49,452 nt of DNA from Thiohalomonas denitrificans (GCA_020725115.1 DYFR01000024.1:1-49452); one strand, 5' to 3'; shown: positions 38,434 to 47,886, counted from the first letter of the stretch. The notes: generated from the letters alone by a model not told the origin. Program-made: numbers and translations.

Positions 38434-39219
38434 ATGAACCCGGCACTGTGGATCGCAAAAACCGGCCTGGAGGCACAGCAGACCCGCATGGGCGTGGTCT
38501 CCAACAACCTGGCCAACGTCAGCACAACGGGCTTCAAGCGTGACCGCGCGATTTTCGAAGACCTGTTGTACCAGACCGTACGACAGCCCGGCGCCCAGTC
38601 GAGCCAGGATACCACCCTGCCTTCCGGCCTGATGCGTGGCACCGGTGTGCGTACCGTGGCCACGGAGAAACTGCATACCCAGGGCAATATCGTGCAGAGC
38701 GGAAATTCATTGGATGTGGCAATCCAGGGACGTGGCATGTTCCAGATCCTGCGTCCCGACGGCACCTTGTCCTATACCCGTGACGGTACCTTCCAGATGG
38801 ATGCGCAGGGGCAGCTGGTGAGTTCCGGCGGCTATCTGGTTCAGCCCGGCATTACCATCCCCAATAACGCCCAGACCATCAGCATCGGCAGTGATGGTGT
38901 GGTGAGCGTGCAGATTGCCGGCCAGCCGGCACCGACCCAGGTGGGCAACATTCAGCTCGCTGATTTCATCAATCCCGCCGGCCTGCAGCCCATCGGCGAA
39001 AACCTGTTTGTGGAAACCGCTTCCAGTGGTGCGCCTCAGCTGGGTACACCCGGTCTGAACGGCTTGGGTACCGTCATTCAGGGCTCGCTGGAAAGTTCCA
39101 ACGTCAATGTGGTGGAAGAGATGGTGAATATGATCGAGACCCAGCGTGCTTACGAGGTTAACTCCAAGGCGATCTCTGCTGCCGATCAGATGTTGCAGTA
39201 CCTGAACAACCAGCTGTAA
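38434..39219 (+). CDS. flgG: Flagellar distal rod protein FlgG
   Basis: 261 residues. [20 protein letters not shown] and [20 protein letters not shown] are the FlgG start; the end is [19 protein letters not shown]. It forms the distal rod surrounded by the P and L rings. AGAGG precedes the ATG. Confidence 0.96.
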   Translation: MNPALWIAKTGLEAQQTRMGVVSNNLANVSTTGFKRDRAIFEDLLYQTVRQPGAQSSQDTTLPSGLMRGTGVRTVATEKLHTQGNIVQSGNSLDVAIQGRGMFQILRPDGTLSYTRDGTFQMDAQGQLVSSGGYLVQPGITIPNNAQTISIGSDGVVSVQIAGQPAPTQVGNIQLADFINPAGLQPIGENLFVETASSGAPQLGTPGLNGLGTVIQGSLESSNVNVVEEMVNMIETQRAYEVNSKAISAADQMLQYLNNQL

Positions 39220-39238
39220 GCGTGAGAGAGAAACGATC

Positions 39239-39919
39239 ATGACGCGCCTGACCGCAATTTGCGCCACTGCCCTTGTTCTTGTCCTGCAGGGCTGCGCCAC
39301 GCTGGAAGAGCCGACGCGCAGTGCGGCGTATGCTCCGACCATGCCGGCTGTTCCCGTGCCGCCCCAAGAGAACAACGGCGCCATTTTTCAGGTAGTGAAC
39401 GGCATCGCGTTGTTTGAGGATGTGCGTGCCCATCGCGTTGGCGACATCCTCACCGTTCAGCTAGTGGAAAAGACCGCTGCAAGCAAGCAGGCGGCAACCA
39501 GCACGAGCAAGGAACAGGATATCAATCTTGGTGTGAATACCCTGTTGGGCGGCCCGGTGTCCTATAACGGCGTCGATCCGCTGAGCGCCTCTGTGAGCGC
39601 TGGCCGGGAGTTCTCCGGTGACGGCGCGAGCAGCCAGAGCAATACCCTGACCGGTAATATCACTGTCACCGTCGCCCAGGTGTTGCCCAACGGCAACATG
39701 ATCGTGCGCGGTGAGAAGGTGCTCACCATCAATCAGGGTGATGAGTTCATTCGCATCTCCGGCATCGTGCGTCCGGTGGACGTGAGCCCGGACAACACTG
39801 TGCCGTCCACCAAGATTGCCGACGCCGAGATCATCTACGGCGGACGCGGTACGCTGGCCGACTCGAACAAGAAGGGCTGGCTGGCACGCTTCTTTGACAG
39901 CTCGCTGTGGCCGTTCTAA
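39239..39919 (+). CDS. flgH: Flagellar L-ring lipoprotein FlgH
   Basis: 226 residues with a lipoprotein signal ending LVLQGC (lipid Cys19). The body holds [18 protein letters not shown] and the end [19 protein letters not shown], both typical of FlgH. It forms the outer-membrane ring; a long FlgH-type gap separates it from no other gene, as flgI follows at 11 bases. Confidence 0.95.
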   Translation: MTRLTAICATALVLVLQGCATLEEPTRSAAYAPTMPAVPVPPQENNGAIFQVVNGIALFEDVRAHRVGDILTVQLVEKTAASKQAATSTSKEQDINLGVNTLLGGPVSYNGVDPLSASVSAGREFSGDGASSQSNTLTGNITVTVAQVLPNGNMIVRGEKVLTINQGDEFIRISGIVRPVDVSPDNTVPSTKIADAEIIYGGRGTLADSNKKGWLARFFDSSLWPF

Positions 39920-39930
39920 GGGATAACATC

Positions 39931-41034
39931 ATGAAACTCCAGCGCGTCATTCTCCTTGCCCTGACCCTGGTGCTGCCTTTGGCAGCACAGGCCGAACGTA
40001 TCAAGGATCTGGCCTCGGTGGCCGGTGTGCGCAGCAACCAGCTCATCGGTTACGGCCTGGTAGTCGGTCTCGACGGTACCGGCGATCAGACCAGCCAGAC
40101 GCCGTTCACCGTGCAGAGCCTCAAGAGCATGCTGGCGCAGCTGGGTATTACCCTTCCGGCCAATGTCAATCCGCAGCTGAAGAATGTGGCTGCGGCGATG
40201 ATCAGCGCCGAGCTGCCGCCTTTCTCCAAGCCGGGGCAGACCATCGACATCACGGTCTCTTCCATCGGCAATGCCAAGAGCCTGCGTGGCGGCACGCTGC
40301 TGATGACCCCGCTCAAGGGTGCCGATGGCCAGGTCTACGCCATCGCCCAGGGCAATCTCATCGTCGGTGGTTTTGGTGCACAGGCGCGTGACGGCTCCAA
40401 GATCACGGTGAATGTTCCCAGTGTCGGCCGCATTCCCAACGGTGCCTCGGTGGAGCGGGCAGTGAATAATCCGTTCGCGTCGGGCAACAGCCTGTATCTG
40501 AATCTGCACAGTGCCGATTTCACCACCTCCACCCGTCTGGCCCAGGCCATTAACGACGTCATCGGTCCGGGCACCGCCGAACCGGCCGATGCCACCTCGG
40601 TGCGTGTCAATGCACCGCGTGATGCGGCCCAGCGCGTGTCCTTCGTATCGCTGCTGGAGAATATTGAACTGCAGCCGGGTGAGGCCGCCGCCAAGGTGGT
40701 GGTCAACTCGCGCACAGGTACCGTGGTCATCGGCCAGAACGTGCGTGTCAGTTCCGCCGCCGTGGCTCACGGCAGCATGACGGTAACGATTACCGAAGGT
40801 GCCACCGTGAGTCAGCCCGCGCCCATGGCCGGTGGCCAGACGGCGGTGGTGCCTGCCTCCGAGATCGAGATCACGGAAGGCGCCGATCGCATGTTCCTGT
40901 TCAGCCCTGGCGTGACCCTGGACGAAATCGTCCGTGCCGTGAATCAGGTCGGTGCCGCACCGGGTGACCTGGTCGCGATTCTGGAAGCACTCAAGCAGGC
41001 CGGCGCACTTCGCGCCGAACTGTTGGTTATCTAG
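39931..41034 (+). CDS. flgI: Flagellar P-ring protein FlgI
   Basis: 367 residues with a Sec signal ([16 protein letters not shown]) and the family start [31 protein letters not shown], here two adjoining stretches. It forms the ring in the peptidoglycan layer and needs FlgA for assembly. The start at 39931 is used because it yields the signal peptide directly; an in-frame ATG at 39907 overlaps flgH. Confidence 0.96.
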   Translation: MKLQRVILLALTLVLPLAAQAERIKDLASVAGVRSNQLIGYGLVVGLDGTGDQTSQTPFTVQSLKSMLAQLGITLPANVNPQLKNVAAAMISAELPPFSKPGQTIDITVSSIGNAKSLRGGTLLMTPLKGADGQVYAIAQGNLIVGGFGAQARDGSKITVNVPSVGRIPNGASVERAVNNPFASGNSLYLNLHSADFTTSTRLAQAINDVIGPGTAEPADATSVRVNAPRDAAQRVSFVSLLENIELQPGEAAAKVVVNSRTGTVVIGQNVRVSSAAVAHGSMTVTITEGATVSQPAPMAGGQTAVVPASEIEITEGADRMFLFSPGVTLDEIVRAVNQVGAAPGDLVAILEALKQAGALRAELLVI

Positions 41035-41076
41035 GCCTCCATCATGAGTCCCGAACTGACTTCTGCCGCCGTCTTT

Positions 41077-41183
41077 ATCGTTCCCACGCTCTGCGTGGGA
41101 ATGCAGTGTGAGGACGCTCTGCGTCCTGAATGCGTGACGCAGAGCGTCACGAGAAACATTCCCACGCAGAGCGTGGGAACGAT
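41077..41183. repeat. REP/BIME element between flgI and flgJ
   Basis: A nested palindromic unit. The outer arms (41077-41101 and 41159-41183) are 25-base perfect inverted copies, each itself a hairpin (CCCACGCTCTGCGTGGG). Two inner hairpins, AGGACGCTCTGCGTCCT (41111-41127) and GTGACGCAGAGCGTCAC (41134-41150), fill the centre. The same hairpins occur around the RAYT gene at 45.8-47.7 kb. Confidence 0.9.
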
Positions 41184-41212
41184 TGGGAATGTAGGGTGAT
41201 AGCAGAGTCATC

Positions 41213-42154
41213 ATGAACGCAGAACTTGCATCCGCCGCAGTCTACACCGACTTTCAGGGCCTCACCGCCCTGAAGGCCGGCGCGCGCGAGCAATCGCCGG
41301 AGGCGCTGAAGGCAGTAGCCAAGCAGTTCGAGGCGTTGTTTCTGCAGATGATGCTGAAGAGCATGCGCGACGCCAGTGAGGGCGACCCGCTGTTCGACGG
41401 AGAGCACACTGCGCTGTATCGCGATATGTACGATAAACAGCTGTCGCTGGAAATGGCCGAAAAGGGTATCGGCCTGGCCGACGTGCTGGTGCGGCAGTTG
41501 CAGATGAAAACGGCGACGGGTGCAGAGGTTGCCGGTGAACTGGCCATGCCGCAACGGCTGGGAAGCACCTTCGCGCGCGTCGAGGCACAGATGAAGAGTG
41601 TCGCGCCGCTGGAACGCAAGAACGAGGTGGTGAGCGCCGAGGCGGTTACCGAATCGCCGGAGGCGTTTATCCATCGGTTGTGGCCGCTGGCTGAAATGGC
41701 GGCAGCGAAGATCGGTGCCTCGCCCGAGGCCCTGCTGGCGCAGGCTGCGTTGGAGACCGGTTGGGGCAAGGCCGTCATTCGTCATCCCGACGGCAGCAGC
41801 AGCCATAACCTGTTCAATATCAAGGCGGATCGGCGCTGGGACGGCGAGAGCGTGGCCAAGCAGACGCTGGAATATCGCGATGGCGTCGCCGCCAGGGAAG
41901 TGGCCCGCTTCCGTGCCTACGACTCCTTCGAGGCCAGCTTCGACGACTACGTGAATTTTCTCCAATCCAACCCGCGCTACGCCGAGGCGCTGCGCCGGGC
42001 CGACGATCCCAGGCAGTTCGTGCGCTCGTTGCAGGACGCGGGCTATGCCACCGACCCGGCCTACGCCCGCAAGATTGGCAACATCCTGGATCGTGGCGTG
42101 GTTGCCGATGCAGCGGCCGCCCTAAAGAGTTCAGGCCAAGGGACGCTATCATGA
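41213..42154 (+). CDS. flgJ: FlgJ, rod-binding protein and peptidoglycan hydrolase
   Basis: 313 residues: an N-terminal rod-scaffold domain (AVAKQFEALFLQMMLKSMRD) and a C-terminal glucosaminidase domain (about 150-300; LLAQAALETGWGKAVI with the catalytic Glu, then NLFNIKAD). It opens the peptidoglycan for the rod. A REP element lies just upstream, between it and flgI. Confidence 0.95.
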   Translation: MNAELASAAVYTDFQGLTALKAGAREQSPEALKAVAKQFEALFLQMMLKSMRDASEGDPLFDGEHTALYRDMYDKQLSLEMAEKGIGLADVLVRQLQMKTATGAEVAGELAMPQRLGSTFARVEAQMKSVAPLERKNEVVSAEAVTESPEAFIHRLWPLAEMAAAKIGASPEALLAQAALETGWGKAVIRHPDGSSSHNLFNIKADRRWDGESVAKQTLEYRDGVAAREVARFRAYDSFEASFDDYVNFLQSNPRYAEALRRADDPRQFVRSLQDAGYATDPAYARKIGNILDRGVVADAAAALKSSGQGTLS

Positions 42155-42226
42155 CCGGAGCATGGAACATGGCACATAACGACGCGAATCTTTTCAACAA
42201 TCTGACCGCGGGCCGGGGGGTGTGTC

Positions 42227-44212
42227 ATGCCTGATATTCTCAGCACCGGCGTCTCTGGCCTGCTGGCCTTCCAGCGCGCGCTGGCCACCACCAGCCACAA
42301 TATTTCCAATGTAAACACCGAGGGTTACAGCCGCCAGCGCACCAACCTGGCTACCCGTATCCCGGAGCCCACCGGCGCCGGTTTCATCGGTACCGGCGTG
42401 AAGGTGTCCAGCATCGAGCGTATGTATGACCAGTTCCTGTCGGAGCAGTTGCGCACCTACACCTCCAACCTGACCAAGCTGGACGCCTTCCACAAACTGT
42501 CGTCCCAGGTGGACAATCTGCTGGCCGATGCCAATGCCGGTCTGGCGCCCTCATTGCAGCAGTTCTTCAATGCCCTGCAGGGTGTGGCCGACAATCCTTC
42601 GTCCATTCCTGCCCGCGAGGTATTGCTGAGCCAGGCCGAATCCCTGGCCCATCGTTTCCAGACCATCGACCAGCGCCTGGCGGCCCTGCGCGACGTGGTC
42701 AACACCTCCGTCAGCAATACCGTCAACGACATCAACACCCTGAGCAAGTCCATCGCCGGCATCAACCAGAGCATTGTGCTTGCCCTGGCGCAGAGCGGCG
42801 GTCAGCCGCCCAACGACCTGCTGGATCAGCGCGACCTGCTGGTGCGTCAGCTGGCGGAGCGGGTGCCGGTGACCACCGTGATGCAGGACAACGGCGCCAT
42901 GAACGTGTTCGTCGGCAACGGTCAGGTAATGGTTTTGGGCATGGACTACAACCAACTCGACGTCATTCCCAGTGACTATGACTCCTTCACCCTGCGCGTG
43001 GCGCTGACGACCAGTGCCGGACCGGGGCCGGATGTGACCGACTTTCTCAACGGCGGCACCATCGGTGGCCTGCTTTCCTTCCGCAAGGAGGTATTGGAGC
43101 CGGCGCAGAACTCCTTAGGTCGTATTGCCATCGGTCTGGCCGAAACCATCAACGCCCAGCACCGCCAGGGCCTGGATTTGAATAATGAGCTGGGGCTGGA
43201 TTTCTTCGGCTTCGGAGGCGTGACTGCGCTGGCCACGGCGGCGGCGAGCAGCCGTAATACCGGCACGGCTGAAATCACTTACAACATCACCGATGTCAGC
43301 GCCCTGACCGCCAGTGACTACCGCATCAGTACCTCCGACGGCACCACCTACGCCCTGACGCGGCTCAGCGATAACAGCGTTATCGGCACCTATACGCCCG
43401 GTGCCTATCCCGCCACCATTGATGTGCCGGGCGAGGGTTTCTCCTTTAGGCTGGATGTGGCTGCCAATGCGGGCGACAGCTTCGAGCTGCGACCGACCCG
43501 CTCTGCGGCGCGCGACATTACCCTGCTCATCGACGACACCAAGCGTATCGCCGCCGGTGCGCCTTTGCGCGCCACCGAATCCATTACCAATCTGGGCAGT
43601 GCGCAGCTGAACAAGCTGGATACCACCGCCGGCGCCACGACGGATCTGGTGGCGGTGCTGGCCGGCGGTGCCGTGACCATGACCTACGATGATGCCATTC
43701 CGGGTTATACGCTTAGTGGTCCGGCAGCACTGACGGGAGCCACGCTGGCCTACGACCCGGCAACCGAGAGCGCGGGCAAGACCTTCGACCTTGGCACGAT
43801 TGATCCTGACTACGCCGGCATTACCTTCCGTCTGTCCGGGGTGCCGCTGCCGGGCGACAGCTTCAGCATCAGCCCCAATTACGACGGTGTCGGCGACAAC
43901 GGCAATGCCCTCAAGCTGGCGGCCATCGACGGCATCCCCATCCTTGCCGGCGGCACCACGACCTTCCAGACCGCCTACGGCCAGATGGTGTCCCAGGTCG
44001 GCGCGCGCACCCATCAGGCCAGCATCGACGTGGGTGCGCAAAAGACCATGGTGACCCAGGCCGAAATGGCACTGGAATCCGTGTCCGGCGTGAACCTGGA
44101 CGAGGAGGCCGCCAACATGCTGCGCTTCCAGCAGGCCTACCAGGCCAATGCCCAGCTCATCAACATCGCCCAGTCCTTGTTCGATACCCTGCTCAACGCG
44201 GTAAGGAGATAG
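42227..44212 (+). CDS. flgK: Hook-filament junction protein FlgK (HAP1)
   Basis: 661 residues, longer than the about 550 of enteric FlgK. It begins with LSTGVSGLLAFQRALATTSHNIS, holds the conserved GLLSFRKEVLEPAQNSLGRIA, and ends SGVNLDEEAANMLRFQQAYQA, the coiled ends that polymerise. The extra length lies in Ser/Thr-rich middle domains (about 340-560). It overlaps no neighbour; flgL begins two bases after its stop. Confidence 0.95.
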   Translation: MPDILSTGVSGLLAFQRALATTSHNISNVNTEGYSRQRTNLATRIPEPTGAGFIGTGVKVSSIERMYDQFLSEQLRTYTSNLTKLDAFHKLSSQVDNLLADANAGLAPSLQQFFNALQGVADNPSSIPAREVLLSQAESLAHRFQTIDQRLAALRDVVNTSVSNTVNDINTLSKSIAGINQSIVLALAQSGGQPPNDLLDQRDLLVRQLAERVPVTTVMQDNGAMNVFVGNGQVMVLGMDYNQLDVIPSDYDSFTLRVALTTSAGPGPDVTDFLNGGTIGGLLSFRKEVLEPAQNSLGRIAIGLAETINAQHRQGLDLNNELGLDFFGFGGVTALATAAASSRNTGTAEITYNITDVSALTASDYRISTSDGTTYALTRLSDNSVIGTYTPGAYPATIDVPGEGFSFRLDVAANAGDSFELRPTRSAARDITLLIDDTKRIAAGAPLRATESITNLGSAQLNKLDTTAGATTDLVAVLAGGAVTMTYDDAIPGYTLSGPAALTGATLAYDPATESAGKTFDLGTIDPDYAGITFRLSGVPLPGDSFSISPNYDGVGDNGNALKLAAIDGIPILAGGTTTFQTAYGQMVSQVGARTHQASIDVGAQKTMVTQAEMALESVSGVNLDEEAANMLRFQQAYQANAQLINIAQSLFDTLLNAVRR

Positions 44213-44214
44213 TC

Positions 44215-45741
44215 ATGCGTATTTCCAGCCGTTTCTTCCAGACCATGGGGGTCAACTCGATCCTTGACCAGCAGGTCAAACTGAGCAAAACCCAGAATCA
44301 GCTTGCCAGCGGCAAGCGCATCATGTCGCCGTCGGACGATCCGGTCGCCACTAGCCAGCTGATGCAGTTGCGGCAGTCACAAAATACGGTCGGCCAGTAT
44401 CAGGCCAACGCCGATGCAGCGGTGAACCGCCTGTCGACGGAGGAGGGCGTACTGAACAGCGTGACCACCCTGTTGCAGCGGGTGCGCGAACTGTCCATCC
44501 AGGCAGCCAACGCGACCCAGACCAACGATACCCGCAAATTCATCGCCTCCGAGGCGCGCCAGCGCCTGGAGGAGCTGGTGGGTCTGGCCAACACGCGGGA
44601 TGGCAACGGCGAATACCTCTTCTCCGGCAGCAAGGGCTATACCGAGCCGTTCGTGCCCAATGCCTCGGGCGGTTACGACTACTTCGGCGATGACAGCCAG
44701 CGTTTCCTGCAAATCGGCGCCGGGCGCCAGGTGGCCGACGGCAATCCGGGTTCCGAAGTGTTCGGGCTGGTACGCAATGGTAACGGCACTTTCGTCACGA
44801 GCCTCGGGGGCAGTGGTACCGTCACTGCTGCCCCGACCAACACCGGTACCGGCGTGGTCGATGGTGTCGCCGTTTCCGCACAGTTCATTCCAGCCGTGGA
44901 TGGTTACCGCATTGTCTTTACCAGCGGCGTCGGTGACTATGAAGTGCAGGATGCCGCGGGCAATCCCCTGGCGCCGCCTGTGACGGGAACCTACACCGAC
45001 CCAGGCAGCATCGACATTCCCATCGGCGGTGCTACGGCGGCTACGGTCTCGCTGAGCGGCATGCCGGATAACGGCGATACCTTCACGTTGAGTGTGGGGG
45101 CCAATACGGGCACCGGTGTCATCTCCGGCGGCAGCGTCCAGGGTCAGTTCAGTCCGGCACTTGTCAATGGCGTAAACGGCTACACCTTGCGCTTCATCCA
45201 GGCGGCGCCCACCGATCCGATTACCTACGAGGTGTTGACGACGGGTGATCTGCAGCCTTTGGCGCCTCCTGTCACCGGTACCTATGTTGATGGACAACCC
45301 ATCGCCTTCCAGGGCGCGCTGGTGACGGTGACCGGTACCCCTGCCAATGGCGATACCTTCTCGGTACGTTCCAGCGAATACCAGAATATTTTTCAAACGC
45401 TGAGTGACTTCGTCACCACTCTGGAAACCGGCGTGACATCGGCGGCAGAGCAGGCTCAATTGAACAACAACATCAACCGCTTCCTGGCCGACATCGACCA
45501 GAGCATGAACAACATCCTCACCGTGCGCGCCAGCGTCGGCGCCCGCCTCAATGCAGTCGACGGCCAGCGCTACATCAATGAAGACCAATTGATCCAGACC
45601 ACCCAGATCATCTCGTCCATCGAGGATCTGGACTATGCCGAAGCGATAAGCCGCCTCAACCTGCAAATGGCCGGCCTCGAAGCGGCGCAGCAGACCTACC
45701 TCAAGGTGCAGGGGCTGTCGCTGTTCAACTTCTTGCGCTGA
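44215..45741 (+). CDS. flgL: Hook-filament junction protein FlgL (HAP3), enlarged
   Basis: 508 residues against about 320 in enterics. The flagellin-like ends are normal: MRISSRFFQTMGVNSILDQQ with ASGKRIMSPSDDP, and the C-terminal EDLDYAEAISRLNLQMAGLEA. The middle (about 203-400) holds two tandem repeats of about 97 residues; APPVTGTY recurs at 253 and 350, TGTGV near the start of each. These should add a surface domain. flgL is the last gene of the operon and is followed by a REP cluster. Confidence 0.94.
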   Translation: MRISSRFFQTMGVNSILDQQVKLSKTQNQLASGKRIMSPSDDPVATSQLMQLRQSQNTVGQYQANADAAVNRLSTEEGVLNSVTTLLQRVRELSIQAANATQTNDTRKFIASEARQRLEELVGLANTRDGNGEYLFSGSKGYTEPFVPNASGGYDYFGDDSQRFLQIGAGRQVADGNPGSEVFGLVRNGNGTFVTSLGGSGTVTAAPTNTGTGVVDGVAVSAQFIPAVDGYRIVFTSGVGDYEVQDAAGNPLAPPVTGTYTDPGSIDIPIGGATAATVSLSGMPDNGDTFTLSVGANTGTGVISGGSVQGQFSPALVNGVNGYTLRFIQAAPTDPITYEVLTTGDLQPLAPPVTGTYVDGQPIAFQGALVTVTGTPANGDTFSVRSSEYQNIFQTLSDFVTTLETGVTSAAEQAQLNNNINRFLADIDQSMNNILTVRASVGARLNAVDGQRYINEDQLIQTTQIISSIEDLDYAEAISRLNLQMAGLEAAQQTYLKVQGLSLFNFLR

Positions 45742-45776
45742 TTGGCGCTATCGCTTCCACACCCCCGCATTCCACT

Positions 45777-45887
45777 ATCGCTCCCACGCTCTGCGTGGGA
45801 GCGGAGTTCAGGACGCTCTGCGTCCGCCCCCCGACCCGTGACGCAGAGCGTCACGATCTGCATTTCCACGCGGAGCGTGGGAACGAT
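45777..45887. repeat. REP/BIME cluster upstream of the RAYT gene
   Basis: Same order as the flgI-flgJ copy: CCCACGCTCTGCGTGGG hairpin, GGACGCTCTGCGTCC hairpin, GTGACGCAGAGCGTCAC hairpin, then an inverted CCACGCGGAGCGTGG hairpin. It ends 34 bases before the transposase start. Confidence 0.9.
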
Positions 45888-45921
45888 AGAATGAGCTGAA
45901 GTCGATGCAAGGAAGCTCGCC

Positions 45922-46452
45922 ATGGCAAGAAGCCGCTACGTCATTACCGAACCCAATCGCCCGCACTTTCTGACCTGCACCGTGGTGGAGTGGCTCCCGG
46001 TCTTCACCCGCCCGCAGGCCGTGCAAATCCTCCTCGATAGTTGGTCCTGGCTGCGGAGCCATGAGGGCCTGCAACTACACGGGTACGTCGTCCTGGAAAA
46101 CCACGTGCACTTCGTCGCCCGCGCCGAACGGCTGGACCGGTGCGTCAGCCGGTTCAAATCGTTTACCGCCCGGCAGATCATCGACCATCTACAGGAGCGC
46201 AACAGCGAACACCTGCTCGACCGCCTGCACTTCGTCAAGCGGCTCCACAAAGCCGACCGGGACTACCAGTTCTGGCAGGAGGGCACCCATGCGGAGCTGA
46301 TCTTCAGTGAGGCGATGATGCGCGAGAAGCTGGACTACATCCATGCCAACCCGGTGCGGCGCGGCTACGTCGAGCGGGCCGAGCATTGGCGCTATTCCAG
46401 TGCCGGGCATTATGCGGGGCAGGGAGGGGTGATTGAGATAGACCCGTGGTGA
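45922..46452 (+). CDS. REP-associated tyrosine transposase (RAYT, TnpA_REP)
   Basis: A 176-residue Y1 HUH protein of the IS200-related RAYT family. The metal-binding HUH motif is H61-V-H63 in GYVVLENHVHFVA; a candidate catalytic tyrosine is Y115 in RDYQFWQEG (not certain), and YIHANPVRRGYV is the usual late motif. RAYTs nick REP hairpins at single-strand sites and are domesticated single-copy genes. REP clusters flank it on both sides. Confidence 0.92.
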   Translation: MARSRYVITEPNRPHFLTCTVVEWLPVFTRPQAVQILLDSWSWLRSHEGLQLHGYVVLENHVHFVARAERLDRCVSRFKSFTARQIIDHLQERNSEHLLDRLHFVKRLHKADRDYQFWQEGTHAELIFSEAMMREKLDYIHANPVRRGYVERAEHWRYSSAGHYAGQGGVIEIDPW

Positions 46453-46463
46453 CGTCCGTCTCC

Positions 46464-46509
46464 CAACCAAACTTTGTCTGGCCTGGTGGATGTTGCGAAA
46501 AATGCAAGC
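46464..46509. repeat. Degenerate copy of the antitoxin promoter region
   Basis: CAACCAAACTTTGTCTGG and the following bases to GAAAAATGCAAGC resemble 47429-47474, upstream of the antitoxin gene, with roughly 70 percent identity by eye and the same orientation. No toxin or antitoxin frame is attached here. It may be a relic of a second module or material carried with the REP island. Confidence 0.5.
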
Positions 46510-46561
46510 CGCCGCTCCAGCGCCCGCTTTCCGTATCTCCCCCACGCAAGCTTCTATCCTT

Positions 46562-46749
46562 ATCGCTCCCACGCTCTGCGTGGGAGCGGGGTTCTGGACG
46601 CTCCGCGTCCTCCGCCGTACCCGTGACGCAGAGCGTCACGACCTGCGTTCCCACGCTCTGCGTGGGAACGATAGGCAGGGTAGGGGGCCACCATCGCTCC
46701 CACGCTCCGCGTCCGCCGGCTGAAGCGTGACGCAGAGCGCGGGAACGAT
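46562..46749. repeat. REP/BIME cluster downstream of the RAYT gene
   Basis: Four full or partial hairpins of the same family, including two CCCACGCTCTGCGTGGG copies, GACGCTCCGCGTC and GTGACGCAGAGCGTCAC, with a truncated unit at the end (GACGCAGAGCG into GGGAACGAT). It fills most of the 335-base gap between the RAYT and toxin genes. Confidence 0.88.
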
Positions 46750-46787
46750 ATATGTGAGCATGGACCCCAAACGGCTGGCGGGTTTGT

Positions 46788-47180
46788 TTAAGCGTTGACT
46801 TGCTGCACCAGCTCGGAATAGGCAGTCAAGGCAGCGTCTGCCGTAAGCAGCGTGGCGGGTGTCGACAGGGCTTGTGCCACCAGCAGGCGATCAAAGGGAT
46901 CGCGGTGGTGCAGCGGCAGGCTCACCACCTTGGCGCCATGAGCCGCCGTCACGGGCAGCTCGGTAAACCCTGTCTTTCTGGCGCCGTCGGCGATCTCATC
47001 CGGTGAATAGGGGAAGCTGGCCTTGCCGAGGGCGCATTTGATGGCAATTTCCCAAATGCTGGCGGCGCTGAACAAAACTTCGTTGTGAGGCGATTCCATC
47101 TGCTCCCGAATCTCCGTCGCCAGGCGCTCCGGCGTATCGAGCGCCCACAGCAGGACATGGGTGTCGAGGAGCAGAATCAA
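46788..47180 (-). CDS. PIN-domain toxin (VapC-like)
   Basis: 130 residues with the PIN ribonuclease acids in order: D6 in LLLDTHVLLW, the Glu of SIWEIAIK, the pair in HHRDPFDRLLVAQA, and the Asp of LLTADAAL. The family cleaves RNA, often initiator tRNA. The start is TTG, directly after the antitoxin stop (TAGTTG), which fits coupled low-level translation. Confidence 0.88.
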   Translation of the reverse strand: MILLLDTHVLLWALDTPERLATEIREQMESPHNEVLFSAASIWEIAIKCALGKASFPYSPDEIADGARKTGFTELPVTAAHGAKVVSLPLHHRDPFDRLLVAQALSTPATLLTADAALTAYSELVQQVNA

Positions 47181-47417
47181 CTATCGGCCCTCGAACAATG
47201 CGAGCACATGGTCAGGCAAGGGTGCATCGAAGTCATCCGGGACATTCAATTTGCCCTTGAACAGGCCGAGCCTGCGCCTCTCAGGCGCAGCCGCCAGCGG
47301 AACCAGACGGGCCACGGGCTTGCCCCCCCTGGCGATGATGATCTCCTCTCCCGCCGCGGCCTGTTCGATCAGGCGCGAAAGATGGGTTTTCGCTTCGTGG
47401 ATATTGACCTGTTGCAT
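47181..47417 (-). CDS. Antitoxin of the Phd/YefM type
   Basis: 78 residues: MQQVNIHEAKTHLSRLIEQAAAGEEIIIAR followed by GKPVARLVPL is the Phd/YefM DNA-binding N-terminus (quoted here as adjoining stretches), and the C-terminal tail would neutralise the toxin. The ATG at 47417 is set by conservation; the open frame extends further upstream without family similarity. It sits just after an inverted-repeat operator. Confidence 0.88.
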   Translation of the reverse strand: MQQVNIHEAKTHLSRLIEQAAAGEEIIIARGGKPVARLVPLAAAPERRRLGLFKGKLNVPDDFDAPLPDHVLALFEGR

Positions 47418-47431
47418 GATGCGCCTCTCAA

Positions 47432-47451
47432 CCAAACTTAGTCTAGTTTGG
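47432..47451 (-). promoter_or_regulatory. Inverted-repeat operator of the toxin-antitoxin pair
   Basis: CCAAACT (47432-47438) and AGTTTGG (47445-47451) form a perfect 7-base dyad with a 6-base spacer, 15 bases upstream of the antitoxin ATG. This is where Phd-type antitoxins bind to repress their own operon. Confidence 0.7.
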
Positions 47452-47551
47452 CAGGGGCGGTGAAAAACGCAAGCGGTTTGCTCCTGCGAGCCTCCCTTTT
47501 CGTGTGGCTCCCACGCTACCCACCCACTATCACCCCCGCGCGCCCTATCCA

Positions 47552-47740
47552 CTATCGCTCTCACGCTCCTCCGCCACTATCGCTCCCACGCAGAGCGTGG
47601 GAACGATAAGGAAAGCCCCCCACACCCTATCGCCCTCACGCTCCGCGTGGGGGCGGGGGTTCCGGACGCTCCGCGTCCACCGGCCAGAACGTGACGCAGA
47701 GCGTCACGGGCTGCATTCCCACGCAGAGCGTGGGAACGAT
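47552..47740. repeat. REP/BIME cluster upstream of fliC
   Basis: Begins with a partial unit, then CCCACGCAGAGCGTGGG, a variant CCTCACGCTCCGCGTGGGGG, GGACGCTCCGCGTCC, GTGACGCAGAGCGTCAC and a final CCCACGCAGAGCGTGGG. It lies in the 608-base gap between antitoxin and flagellin. After it a GC-rich hairpin CGCCCCC-GTC-GGGGGCG (47818-47834) is present; no gene is seen in the gap. Confidence 0.88.
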
Positions 47741-47886
47741 AAGGGTCGCCGGGGCGTGGGAGCGGTAGGGCGGCGGTGGCCATCAAGCTTCCCGGCCGCC
47801 AGACGATATATACAGTGCGCCCCCGTCGGGGGCGTTCCCGTGCCAGGCGGGGAGTCCCAGGGGACAAAAAATTTTCCCCGCGCCCC

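Noticed and set aside
41077..47740. CRISPR array suggested by regularly recurring palindromes
   Set aside because: The units are irregularly spaced, occur in both orientations and have no unique equal-length spacers or cas genes; they are REP/BIME elements.
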